In this document: piece by piece, positions 19,028-27,196 of the stretch
How the letters are laid out: each line of letters starts with the position of its first letter
Numbering within the stretch: position 1 is the first letter of the stretch
DNA from: Brachyspira sp. SAP_772
GTDB taxonomy: Bacteria > Spirochaetota > Brachyspiria > Brachyspirales > Brachyspiraceae
Assembly: GCF_009755885.1 (NCBI RefSeq)
Contig: NZ_VYIX01000002.1
Location: forward strand, 289,957 to 353,956
DNA: 64,000 nucleotides
Direction: 5' to 3'
Translations under genes and position numbers: made by a program
Notes under the pieces: model-generated
Told to the model about the DNA's origin: nothing
The model's database searches: none
The model's input: the letters and a program-made list of their open reading frames with translations, nothing else

Positions 19028-19127
19028 TTTTTCTTTTTGACATTTACATTGTTTTTAATATATTATTATTAAGAAAATTTACTAAAAAAGAATTTAAATA
19101 AAATAATAGAGAGAGAATATAATAAAA

Positions 19128-19865
19128 ATGGTAAGTGAAATATTTGCTAATAGATTATCAATAGGAATAATATCCTATGTTGTTTTTATAATATCGGCTA
19201 GTATGCATGAATATTCTCATGCTAGGGTTGCTTATTTTTTTGGGGACAATACTGCCAAAAGTTTAGGAAGATTAACATTAAACCCTTTTGCTCATATAGA
19301 TATACTTGGAAGTGTAGTATTGCCTTTGCTTGCTGCTATTACGGGTATACCTGTTATAGGATGGATGAAGGCTGTTCCTGTAAACTCAAGGAATTTTTCT
19401 AATTTTGAGAGAGACCAAGCTTTAGTATCTTTTGCGGGGCCTTTTGCTAATTTAATGCTTGCTAGTGCTTCTTTTATTATAATAAAGATTTTAGCTTTTC
19501 CTGTAGACGGCACTTTTGTAATATATAAATTAATAATGGCATTACAATCAAATTCAAACATTATCACTAATATATTTTCAAATGCATTGCCAATAATTAT
19601 TACAATGCTTATAATGTTTTACATGATTAATATAATGCTAATGTTTTTTAATTTGCTTCCTTTTCCACCATTAGACGGCGGTTGGATATTTAGATTTTTC
19701 TTATCAGATAGAGGAAAAAATACTTATGACAGAATATACCCTTATGGTTTTTTAATATTATATGCTTTGCTTTTCTTTGGCATATTAAGAACTATACTTT
19801 CATTTATACAAACTATAGCAACATATATATTGGGTAATTCTATTAATGCATTATTTTCTATATAA
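19128..19865 (+). CDS. Site-2-protease-family membrane metalloprotease (M50)
   Basis: 245 residues, about six membrane helices. Zinc site HEYSH at 27-31 and the third ligand in FPPLDGG (Asp183). SFAGPFANLMLA is the usual conserved middle block. No PDZ or CBS domain is present, so this is the short group-III-like form. Family members cut membrane-embedded substrates, often anti-sigma factors or leftover signal peptides; the substrate here is unknown. A weak GAGAG lies before the start. It follows trmD by 100 bases. Confidence 0.88.
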   Translation: MVSEIFANRLSIGIISYVVFIISASMHEYSHARVAYFFGDNTAKSLGRLTLNPFAHIDILGSVVLPLLAAITGIPVIGWMKAVPVNSRNFSNFERDQALVSFAGPFANLMLASASFIIIKILAFPVDGTFVIYKLIMALQSNSNIITNIFSNALPIIITMLIMFYMINIMLMFFNLLPFPPLDGGWIFRFFLSDRGKNTYDRIYPYGFLILYALLFFGILRTILSFIQTIATYILGNSINALFSI

Positions 19866-19929
19866 GATTAATATAGTTATTTAAAAATTTATTTTCATTA
19901 ATGCTTTGATGTAATTTAAACAACTATAT

Positions 19930-20545
19930 TTTGTTATATATTTTTTATTCAACTTTTTCCCGCGTACGAGCTGTACCACCTTGCCGCATTACTCGTCGTA
20001 AGGGCTTTCCGCACGGTAATGCTATGCTTTAATTATAACTTCTTAGTCGTGCGGGGGAGTGCCTTTTAATATACAATTAAATTATAAAATTTATATTGTT
20101 CTTTTTCCCGCAGCTACGAGGTGAGGACTCCGTCAAAGAACCAAAAAGTGCAAGTGTTATAGCTTTGTCATTTGGAATATGTATTAGTATAAAATAATAG
20201 ATGTATCTTTGTGTAAAAAATGCAGTTCTTTTGGTTCTTTTATACCAATGCCCACAGGCACTTCCTTCGGTCGTACCGAGTAGGTGCCTATCGGCAAGAG
20301 AACTTGGGGTGCGGGGGCTAGCCCCAGAGAATAAAAAACATAAAAATATTTTTTGACAGACTTAAACATTTTTACTATATAGTAAAACAATTATTTTCTA
20401 TCAACTTTTTCCCGTAGCAAAAAGTACAAATGTTATAGCTTTGTATGTTTGTAGTATTTATATAGTATAATCTTAACAAGTGAACTTCCTTCAGTCGCAA
20501 AACAAGTGGGTGTACGGGGTAGTCACCGAGAACAACAAAAAACAT
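19930..20545. repeat. Large mosaic intergenic repeat block
   Basis: The gap is fully occupied by modules: CCCGC joined to GTACGAGCTGTACCACC (19961-19980), a 46-base CCGCACG..CGTGCGG unit at 20009-20054, a CCCGCAGC module at 20105-20120 interrupted by GAGGTGAGGACTCCGTC, and a TGCAGTTCTTTTGGTTC module at 20221-20330. The last carries two consecutive cassettes, about 20250-20274 and GTAGGTGCCTATCGGC (unit 20275-20295). A further CCCGTAGC copy lies at 20411. No gene is supported here. Confidence 0.85.
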
Positions 20546-20550
20546 AGGAA

Positions 20551-21459
20551 CTAGTAGTCGTATTGTTTTCTTTTATCTGCTGGTCTTCCTAAATACCACC
20601 AATCGCCCGGGCCATAAAACATATATTCTATAGAAAAATCAACCGTTGATGTGTTTGGTACATTTCCAGAACCAAGTATAACTTTTCGGTATGTAATAGT
20701 CATATATAAAAAATCTGATATCGTAGCTTTAAACTTTACAAAAGGCTCTAAATAACTATAATCTCTTTTTTTAGGCTGATATGGAAAAATATAACTAACC
20801 CCTGTATATAATGTCATAAAAGGTGATGTTATAATTTCTACTCCTCCAATTACTTCACCTAATTCTAATATATCTCTTTGTAGATTATCCCTTGTATCAA
20901 ATACATAAGCAAATAATATATTAACTGGTATCACTTTAGGCACTATTCCAAGTAAAAAAGCTCCATTAAAATTAAAAGCATCTCTATTTTCACCAAGAAT
21001 ACTTTTAGAGAAATTATAGCTCATACCAACTTTGGCTCCTAATGATAAATACCAATCTAAAAATGTTACTTTAGCTGTGGCATTTATAGCATCAAAACTA
21101 AAAGAATCTGTCATGTTAGTAAGCCCTGTTAAATCTTGTCTTGTATCTTGCCTTTGGTATAAAAAGCTTGCAGATACTCCTAATTCTACAAAATTAATAG
21201 GCCTCACCATAAAATATGGCATAAATGTGAATGATAAATTTCTTTTACTTATATTTTGGTCTAATGGATCATTTATATATAATTTATAATTCTGAAACCA
21301 AGAGTTATATTCATAATATATGCCCCCTATCCCAACAGAAAACATTTTATCTTTTTCTATTAGAGGAGATATATCAAAATAAAAATCATTTCTTGCAGCA
21401 TGAGATAATTGGCTAATAGCAGCTAATATTATTAATATAAAAAATATTCTGATTTTCAT
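20551..21459 (-). CDS. Outer-membrane-like beta-barrel protein
   Basis: 302 residues with a signal peptide (about 1-21, cleavage after SHA). The mature part alternates polar and aromatic residues in short strands (for example FTFMPYFMVRPINFVELGV), consistent with a beta-barrel of the spirochaete outer membrane, and ends in a soluble tail after YMFYGPGDWWYLGRP. No specific family is recognised. It is the last gene of a four-gene row with the SurA-like gene (12-base gap), suggesting it is made together with its own chaperone. Confidence 0.68.
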   Translation of the reverse strand: MKIRIFFILIILAAISQLSHAARNDFYFDISPLIEKDKMFSVGIGGIYYEYNSWFQNYKLYINDPLDQNISKRNLSFTFMPYFMVRPINFVELGVSASFLYQRQDTRQDLTGLTNMTDSFSFDAINATAKVTFLDWYLSLGAKVGMSYNFSKSILGENRDAFNFNGAFLLGIVPKVIPVNILFAYVFDTRDNLQRDILELGEVIGGVEIITSPFMTLYTGVSYIFPYQPKKRDYSYLEPFVKFKATISDFLYMTITYRKVILGSGNVPNTSTVDFSIEYMFYGPGDWWYLGRPADKRKQYDY

Positions 21460-21471
21460 TCTTTAAGTATA

Positions 21472-22518
21472 TCATAAAGATAAGTCTTTTTCTATACTGT
21501 AACCATATCTTAACTGAGTAATTAATACTTGATATATTTGCTGAGTTTTAGCTTCTATTACTAAAGTCTCTAATGCTTTTTGAGCTTCTTGATATGGAAG
21601 AGAATCTATTTTATATATAGCTCCATATTGTTTATAAGCCTGATTAATTTCTTCTTCAGTAGGCTTAGGTATTTTAGCCCTTATTGTTTTATCTATATAG
21701 TTAGCAGTAACAGCATTTCTTGTTATTAGATTATCTAAAGATTTAGCTTCTGGTGTATTATAAAAACCTGTTTTTTTAGCATCATAAAGCATAACTTCCA
21801 TAGCTACAAAAGCATTAAACATACTGTCTCTTGCTTGTGCTTTTAATGCAGGAGGTATATTGTCGCCTGCTTGTTTTAAGTTTTCATTAAACATGTCATT
21901 AAATCTAGATAATGGTATAGTTGTTTCTTCTATTGTAATACAAGGGTCTTTAGTAGAAGAATATTCAAATTTTGTATAATTAGTTTTTGCATTTCTTATT
22001 ATTCTATCATATTCATTACGCATACGCTCTTGAATTATAGCATATTCTATTTGAAGAGATAATTGGTCAAAAGTAGCATTTGGCGGTAAGCGGTTTTTAT
22101 TAGTATTATAAAAACTTCTTTTTTCAGCTTCTGTTACAATGCTAAAGTCTTTAGGTACTTTTTTTTGCATATATAATTGTACTATTTGATTATCTCTTTC
22201 TTTTTCTATTCTAGCTTTTAAATCATCATCTTTGTCATAACCTTCTTCTACGGCTTTAATATATAAAACTTCTTGTTCTATTATTTGATTGGCTACTTGC
22301 CATAATTGAAGCTCATTTGTAATAATCATATTAACAGCTTCTTCATTGCCGCCTCTTAATGTAACTAAATTAGTTATATCATTAAGAAACTCATCTTTAG
22401 TTATAAGTTTTTTTATATTTCCTTGAGAATCTTTTATTCTTATGGCAAAATCATCATTAGAATATAGAGAACATACAAAGATAAATAGTATAGAGGTTAT
22501 TAACAAAATTTTTTTCAT
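21472..22518 (-). CDS. SurA-like periplasmic chaperone without an obvious PPIase domain
   Basis: 348 residues from ATG 22518, which has AGGA about 10 bases upstream. A signal peptide (about 1-19, cleavage near SLYSN) is followed by a helical, Lys/Glu/Gln-rich body resembling the SurA/PrsA N-terminal chaperone domain (EQEVLYIKAVEEGYDKDDD, then QLYMQKKVP). I do not see a parvulin PPIase domain (no HILV-type motif). It probably helps outer-membrane proteins through the periplasm. It sits between a DUF948-like gene and the beta-barrel gene, with gaps of 19 and 12 bases. Confidence 0.7.
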   Translation of the reverse strand: MKKILLITSILFIFVCSLYSNDDFAIRIKDSQGNIKKLITKDEFLNDITNLVTLRGGNEEAVNMIITNELQLWQVANQIIEQEVLYIKAVEEGYDKDDDLKARIEKERDNQIVQLYMQKKVPKDFSIVTEAEKRSFYNTNKNRLPPNATFDQLSLQIEYAIIQERMRNEYDRIIRNAKTNYTKFEYSSTKDPCITIEETTIPLSRFNDMFNENLKQAGDNIPPALKAQARDSMFNAFVAMEVMLYDAKKTGFYNTPEAKSLDNLITRNAVTANYIDKTIRAKIPKPTEEEINQAYKQYGAIYKIDSLPYQEAQKALETLVIEAKTQQIYQVLITQLRYGYSIEKDLSL

Positions 22519-22537
22519 ACAACTAATTTCCTGCAAA

Positions 22538-22930
22538 TTAAAAATTTATTTCATCATCATCAGTTTTTTTATTGCCTTTAAATAAACCAATAATAGAGTT
22601 TATTATATTCATAATGCTAAAATTGGCAGTTAAATCTTTTAAAGAGCTTGTAATACCATAAAAACTACTAGTAACATTATCTAAAGCATCATGCACATCC
22701 GATAAACTTTTTTTTGTTCTATCAGCCTCAGATTCTACAAATAATGCTATATTATTAACTTTTTCACTAATAGATTCTATATTATCTAATATCTTATCAA
22801 ATCTGCTATTAAACCTAAAATGCGTAGCAAGCAATACAAAAAATATTGCCAAAGATAATATTAATATTGCTATAGCTATAAAAGCCAAAGATATAGCAAT
22901 TACATTTAATTGAAAAGTAATATCATTCAT
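22538..22930 (-). CDS. DUF948-like membrane-anchored coiled-coil protein
   Basis: 130 residues: one membrane helix (about 10-35), then a coiled coil with DKILDNIESISEKVNNIA and a second helical stretch to about 100, ending in an acidic tail KKTDDDEINF. Proteins like this often sit next to YtxH genes; function is unknown. It follows the YtxH gene by 24 bases in the same direction. Confidence 0.68.
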   Translation of the reverse strand: MNDITFQLNVIAISLAFIAIAILILSLAIFFVLLATHFRFNSRFDKILDNIESISEKVNNIALFVESEADRTKKSLSDVHDALDNVTSSFYGITSSLKDLTANFSIMNIINSIIGLFKGNKKTDDDEINF

Positions 22931-22954
22931 ATTTATTTAAGCAACTATCAAAAA

Positions 22955-23233
22955 TTAAGCTTCTTCAGATTTCTTTTTTCTTTTATCTAAAAAATCTGCA
23001 GTTTTTTCTTTACCTTTTTCGTATAATTCAGAAGTTTTTTCTCTGCCTTTCTCATATAACTCAGAAGTTTTAATAACTCCTCTGTGATATAAATCATCTA
23101 CTTTATATTTAATATTATCCATAGTCTCTTTAATATCTTCTCTAGTCTCTTCACCAGCTTTTGGAGCAAATAATAAACCTAATGCAACACCTGCACTTAC
23201 TCCGAGTATAAAAGAAAATATTCCTTTAGTCAT
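22955..23233 (-). CDS. YtxH-domain stress-type protein
   Basis: 92 residues. The glycine-rich helix FSFILGVSAGVALGLLFAPKAG is split by family convention into a membrane segment and the 'LFAPK.G.ETR' motif, which is the YtxH signature. A charged helix follows with three near-repeats of an 11-residue unit (RGVIKTSELYE, KGREKTSELYE, KGKEKTADFLD), as in apolipoprotein-like amphipathic helices. It is first in the envelope gene row, with AGGAGG-like sequence before the start. Confidence 0.85.
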   Translation of the reverse strand: MTKGIFSFILGVSAGVALGLLFAPKAGEETREDIKETMDNIKYKVDDLYHRGVIKTSELYEKGREKTSELYEKGKEKTADFLDKRKKKSEEA

Positions 23234-23316
23234 AAAAATATCCTCCTGATTTTATTATATTAATTATCTTACAAATATTAAATGTAATTACTCTTTTTGT
23301 CAACATACTAATAAAT

Positions 23317-23748
23317 TTAATTTATTATATTTTCAAGCTCTTCTACTATCTTATCTATCTCTTCGTTGTATGATTTGAACATTCCTGTTTTGGTTAATTT
23401 GCTTAAAGTGCTAAACTCTAGATCTTTTGTTTCATTTTTTTCTTTATCAAATATTTTAGGGTTAGAGAAATCCACTATAAACTTATCGTATTGCAAATTA
23501 AAAGTAATATCAAAACATAGAAACTTATTTTTATCATCTATATTCGACACATAAAAAAAATATATATAACCATTATCTAATATTTTATAATTTTCTTCGT
23601 TTATTGAAGTTGCTTTTACCCAATTAATAATTTCTTTTCTCAAATCATCACCTGTTAAATTTGATGATAAAAATATTTTTTGCTCTGAAAATAAATTATT
23701 TACAAATAAAAACAATAATATAAATAAATATTTTAATTTGCTTCTCAT
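23317..23748 (-). CDS. Small exported protein of unknown function
   Basis: 143 residues with a signal peptide (about 1-21, ending NLFSE). The mature part has alternating strands (YIYFFYVSNIDDKNKFLCFDI) and a helical C-terminus KIVEELENIIN. No family is recognised. It follows a membrane-anchored protein gene by 9 bases and was probably co-transcribed with it. Confidence 0.65.
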   Translation of the reverse strand: MRSKLKYLFILLFLFVNNLFSEQKIFLSSNLTGDDLRKEIINWVKATSINEENYKILDNGYIYFFYVSNIDDKNKFLCFDITFNLQYDKFIVDFSNPKIFDKEKNETKDLEFSTLSKLTKTGMFKSYNEEIDKIVEELENIIN

Positions 23749-23757
23749 ATATATAAA

Positions 23758-24282
23758 TTATATTTCTTTCAAAGTAGATAATATACTTTTTATTTTATTA
23801 TAATAATTTTTACCACTCATAGAAGCTATCATAAACTGATGATAATAATTATTAGTCTCAAGCACATATATAGAATAATGCACATCAACATCTTTATAAT
23901 TAGAATAAAACTCTGTAATATAAACATTTTTTTTAGCAATAACATTTTTTTTAGTGCCTAATATTATATTATTTTCTCTAATTCCATTTACAGTATTTTT
24001 ATTATATTCTTCTAAAGTTATATTATTAACTTCGCTTTTATTTTTTGAAAACATTATAAGACAGAGAGAGTCTTTATTGTTAATTAATTCAAGGTTTGAG
24101 TTTTCATTAAGTTCATTTTTTTCTTTTGAGATATGCCATTTATTAGAGAACTTCATCTCAAATTTTTTATCATAGCTTTTAATATAAAAGTATGATTTTT
24201 GTATTTGTTTAAAAATTAAATAAGAAGCACTAGCACCTACAATTGCTGAGCCTAGAACTATTATTGGAATATTTTTATTCAT
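23758..24282 (-). CDS. Membrane-anchored protein, possibly PsbP/DcrB-like fold
   Basis: 174 residues with an N-terminal anchor (about 6-25). The rest alternates strands and ends with a helix (YYNKIKSILSTLKEI). The pattern 'FEMKFSNKWHI ... VYITEFYSNYKDVDVHYSIYV ... HQFMIASM' resembles lipoproteins of the PsbP/DcrB fold, which start with 'F.i..P..W'. This is a pattern match only. AAGGAA lies before the start, and the next gene starts 9 bases after its stop. Confidence 0.62.
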   Translation of the reverse strand: MNKNIPIIVLGSAIVGASASYLIFKQIQKSYFYIKSYDKKFEMKFSNKWHISKEKNELNENSNLELINNKDSLCLIMFSKNKSEVNNITLEEYNKNTVNGIRENNIILGTKKNVIAKKNVYITEFYSNYKDVDVHYSIYVLETNNYYHQFMIASMSGKNYYNKIKSILSTLKEI

Positions 24283-24363
24283 AATATATTCCTTTATGAA
24301 ATTAAGATATAATTATTTTATTACGGTATAATATTTTCAATAAAAAATCAAGAATATTTTTTA

Positions 24364-24392
24364 TTGACAATAGTAATTAATTTTTATAAAAT
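24364..24392 (+). promoter_or_regulatory. Promoter for the DegT-family gene
   Basis: TTGACA at 24364-24369 and TAAAAT at 24387-24392 with a 17-base spacer. Its position excludes any translation start before about 24400 and supports the ATG at 24427. Confidence 0.7.
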
Positions 24393-24426
24393 ATATTCAA
24401 AATTTTTTATTTATGGAGTTATTGAA

Positions 24427-25545
24427 ATGAAATATATGAATCTTTACAGAGGTTATGAGAAGAGAAAAGAGAGTATAGATAAAAAAATAGCTTCTATTAT
24501 AGAGAGAAGTCAATTTGTATTTGGTGAAGAGTTAGATAATTTAGAGCATGAATTAGCAAATTACACTGGTGCTAAATATGCTGTTGGTGTTTCATCTGGG
24601 CACGTTGGATTAGTGCTTTCTCTTTTGGCATTGGGATTTAATGCTGGGGAGGATCATTCTAAAAAAGAAGTAATAGTTCCTGCAATGACATTTTTCTCTA
24701 CTGCTGAGGCTCCTTCTTTTTTGGGCATGAAGGTTGTTGTTTGCGATATTGATGAGTATTTTAATATGGACGTAAACAAACTCGAAAGTCTTATTAACAA
24801 AAACACTGTTGCCATCATTCCTGTAAACTTATTTGGACAATGTGCTAATTATGATGTTATATTAGACATAGCTAAAAAGCATAATTTATTTGTGATAGAA
24901 GATGCTTGTCAGTCTTTTGGTGCTAGCTATAAAAATATAAAATCTTGTTCTGGTAAATTGGGTGATATTGCTGTTACTTCATTTTTCCCTGCTAAGCCTT
25001 TAGGTTGTTTTGGTGACGGCGGAATGGTGTTTACTAATGATGAGAAGTTATACAAAAACTTAAAACAGCTTCGTCATCATGGTGATGAGGGCGGAATGAT
25101 ACACGTTAAGCTTGGTACTACTGGAAGATTAGACAATTTACAGGCGGGTATTTTATTAGAGAAGTTTAAGGGCTTTGATGATGATATGAAGTATAGAAGA
25201 AATGCCGCTAAATATTATAATGACAATTTAAAAGATATAGTAAAAGTACCTCAAATAGCAGAATATACTGAAAGTGTTCATGCTCAATATGTTATACAAG
25301 TTGAAGAGAATAGAGATGAAGTGAGAACTAAATTAAGTGAACTTGGTATACCTACAGCACTTTATTATCCTCACCCTATACATTTAGCACCTGTTCTTGT
25401 TAAAAAGTTAGGTTATAAAGAAGGAGATATGCCTGTGTCTGAATATGCTTCTAAGCACAATATAGCTCTTCCTATAGATAATGATATTCTTAAAGAAGAA
25501 CAAGATATGGTAATAGAAGCTTTAAAAAAAGTTCTAAAAAAATAA
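24427..25545 (+). CDS. DegT/DnrJ/EryC1/StrS-family aminotransferase
   Basis: 372 residues from ATG 24427 (GGAG 8 bases upstream). PLP fold type I: AVGVSSGHVGLVLSLLAL near the N-terminus, EDACQSFGA with the ring-stacking Asp, and the lysine in SFFPAKPLGCFGDGG that forms the Schiff base. The family transaminates nucleotide-linked keto-sugars for surface polysaccharide. Here no sugar-nucleotide genes are adjacent, so the substrate is open. The next gene follows by 18 bases. Confidence 0.9.
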   Translation: MKYMNLYRGYEKRKESIDKKIASIIERSQFVFGEELDNLEHELANYTGAKYAVGVSSGHVGLVLSLLALGFNAGEDHSKKEVIVPAMTFFSTAEAPSFLGMKVVVCDIDEYFNMDVNKLESLINKNTVAIIPVNLFGQCANYDVILDIAKKHNLFVIEDACQSFGASYKNIKSCSGKLGDIAVTSFFPAKPLGCFGDGGMVFTNDEKLYKNLKQLRHHGDEGGMIHVKLGTTGRLDNLQAGILLEKFKGFDDDMKYRRNAAKYYNDNLKDIVKVPQIAEYTESVHAQYVIQVEENRDEVRTKLSELGIPTALYYPHPIHLAPVLVKKLGYKEGDMPVSEYASKHNIALPIDNDILKEEQDMVIEALKKVLKK

Positions 25546-25563
25546 TTTTTTAAGGTTTTTATT

Positions 25564-26037
25564 TTGGATATTAAAGAAATAGAAATTGATGAAGAGCTTG
25601 TTGGCGTTGTAACAGAGCTTAACAAGCTCGGATTCATTACTAATAAAAGCTGTGCTGGACATAGTTATCAAAAAATAGGGCTTAATTATAACCCTTATAT
25701 ATCATTTTTTTATGGTATCTTAGAGAGAAGAAAAAAAGAAGATTGGGATAATTTGTATCATTGTTTAATATTAGATGAGATACTTAAAAATATTAATAAT
25801 GATAATATTATATTAACTATGCGTTTTAACACCATAGATAAAAAAATTTCGTATAGGGATAATAATTTCACTAATTTAGAATATGATTTATGTTTTATGA
25901 ACTTCTATAAACTTAATACAGCTAATATTACAGATACTGAAAAAGGAAGTAAATTATTTATTCGTAAGTGGAAAGAGATTATAAAATATTATAAGGCTAA
26001 TAGAAAAGAATTGGATGAGAAGTTTATAAAGAGTTAA
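25564..26037 (+). CDS. Unrecognised protein with a CxGH motif
   Basis: 157 residues from a TTG start with AAGG 8 bases upstream. The N-terminus ELVGVVTELNKLGFITNKSCAGHS looks like a small alpha/beta domain with a conserved-looking Cys-x-Gly-His. The rest is helical and Lys-rich, ending in WKEIIKYYKANRKELDEKF. No family is recognised. It lies 18 bases after the aminotransferase and is probably co-transcribed. Confidence 0.68.
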   Translation: MDIKEIEIDEELVGVVTELNKLGFITNKSCAGHSYQKIGLNYNPYISFFYGILERRKKEDWDNLYHCLILDEILKNINNDNIILTMRFNTIDKKISYRDNNFTNLEYDLCFMNFYKLNTANITDTEKGSKLFIRKWKEIIKYYKANRKELDEKFIKS

Positions 26038-26058
26038 TAATATATTTTATCACAAAAT

Positions 26059-26108
26059 TTTGAGCATATTATATTTTGAATTATTTGAGCATATTATATT
26101 TTGAATTA
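26059..26108. repeat. Two exact adjacent copies of a 25-base sequence
   Basis: TTTGAGCATATTATATTTTG plus AATTA occurs at 26059-26083 and again at 26084-26108 without a mismatch. It lies between convergent genes. Confidence 0.92.
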
Positions 26109-26160
26109 TAAGTATTTAATAATATTGCTTTATCTTTATTATACATTTACTGAAATATTT

Positions 26161-27018
26161 TTAAATTAATGCTAATTTAAATACATCTAAATGAGGAAAT
26201 TCCTCTTTCAATATACTATAATCATCATCTATTTTTTTATCATCGTTATCATATAAAGTAAATAAAGAAGAACCAGAACCGCTCATAACTATTTTTTTAT
26301 TTATTTTGTTTTCCATTTGCTCTTTATATTCTTTTATTTTTGGCTCAAGAGTAAATACATTATTTTCAAATACATTGTATAGATTATCATAAACATCATT
26401 AAAATTTAATTCTTTATTGTCAAATATAGATTTGAAAGATAAAAAGTCTGCCTTATTAAAATCTTCTGTTTTAAAATTTGAATAAGCTACTTTTGTAGAT
26501 ACATGTATATTAGGGTATATGATAATTATTTTATAAGGAAGTATATAATTATAATGAAAAATATTCTCTCCTATTCCATTAACCCAACTCATTCCCCTTT
26601 TAATAAAAAATGGAATATCTGCTCCAAACTTAGAAAAAGATTTTATTAGCTGTTCATTTTCTTTTATTCCAAGTTCTTTTAATATAAACTTAATAAATAA
26701 TCCAGCATTAGAAGAGCCGCCTCCAAGACCAGCACCGTTTGGAATGTTTTTTTCTATATTTATTTTATAACTCTTTTTTAAGTTCATATTGTCTTTAAAA
26801 AAGAAAAATATTCTTGAAAGTATATTGTCTTCATTATTGTCATTTAATTTATATTTTCCAGAGGTTGTAACTTTGAAAGAGTTTGATTCTTTTATTTCTA
26901 TAATATCATAAAGATCAACGGTGTGAAATAAAGATTCTATTAAATGATATCCGTCTTCTCTTTTTGAAGTTATATCCAAAAATAAATTTACTTTGCAAGG
27001 AGATTTTAATTCAGTCAT
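26161..27018 (-). CDS. ispE: 4-diphosphocytidyl-2-C-methyl-D-erythritol kinase IspE
   Basis: 285 residues from ATG 27018 with GGGTG 6 bases upstream; an in-frame TTG four codons earlier is less likely. GHMP-kinase motifs: SPCKVNLFL with the catalytic Lys near the start, NGAGLGGGSSNAG as the ATP loop, and MSGSGSSLF near the C-terminus. IspE phosphorylates CDP-methylerythritol in the MEP isoprenoid pathway, in the cytosol. No other MEP gene is in the window. Confidence 0.94.
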   Translation of the reverse strand: MTELKSPCKVNLFLDITSKREDGYHLIESLFHTVDLYDIIEIKESNSFKVTTSGKYKLNDNNEDNILSRIFFFFKDNMNLKKSYKINIEKNIPNGAGLGGGSSNAGLFIKFILKELGIKENEQLIKSFSKFGADIPFFIKRGMSWVNGIGENIFHYNYILPYKIIIIYPNIHVSTKVAYSNFKTEDFNKADFLSFKSIFDNKELNFNDVYDNLYNVFENNVFTLEPKIKEYKEQMENKINKKIVMSGSGSSLFTLYDNDDKKIDDDYSILKEEFPHLDVFKLALI

Positions 27019-27128
27019 AATTACACCCAATTATAGAAAATATTTGCTGTATTATAAATTAATAATTAAAAAATTTGAATTATATTATTGATATTTTTAT
27101 TATTTAATGATTGTATAATAATTTATTC

Positions 27129-27157
27129 TTGACAATTTTTATATTTATTATTATCAT
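27129..27157 (+). promoter_or_regulatory. Promoter for the NSS transporter
   Basis: TTGACA at 27129-27134 and TATCAT at 27152-27157 with a 17-base spacer, about 40 bases before the start codon. Confidence 0.7.
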
Positions 27158-27196
27158 AAGTAGAAACATAAAAAAATAGTGTATAGGTGATTATTT

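Noticed and set aside
20184-20390. Minus-strand frame of 68 residues
   Set aside because: Repeat-derived; a similar piece appears as a frame near 15.5 kb for the same reason.
22519-22536. Longer start for the SurA-like gene
   Set aside because: The six extra codons contain the AGGA ribosome-binding site of the ATG at 22518, and the signal peptide starts at the latter.
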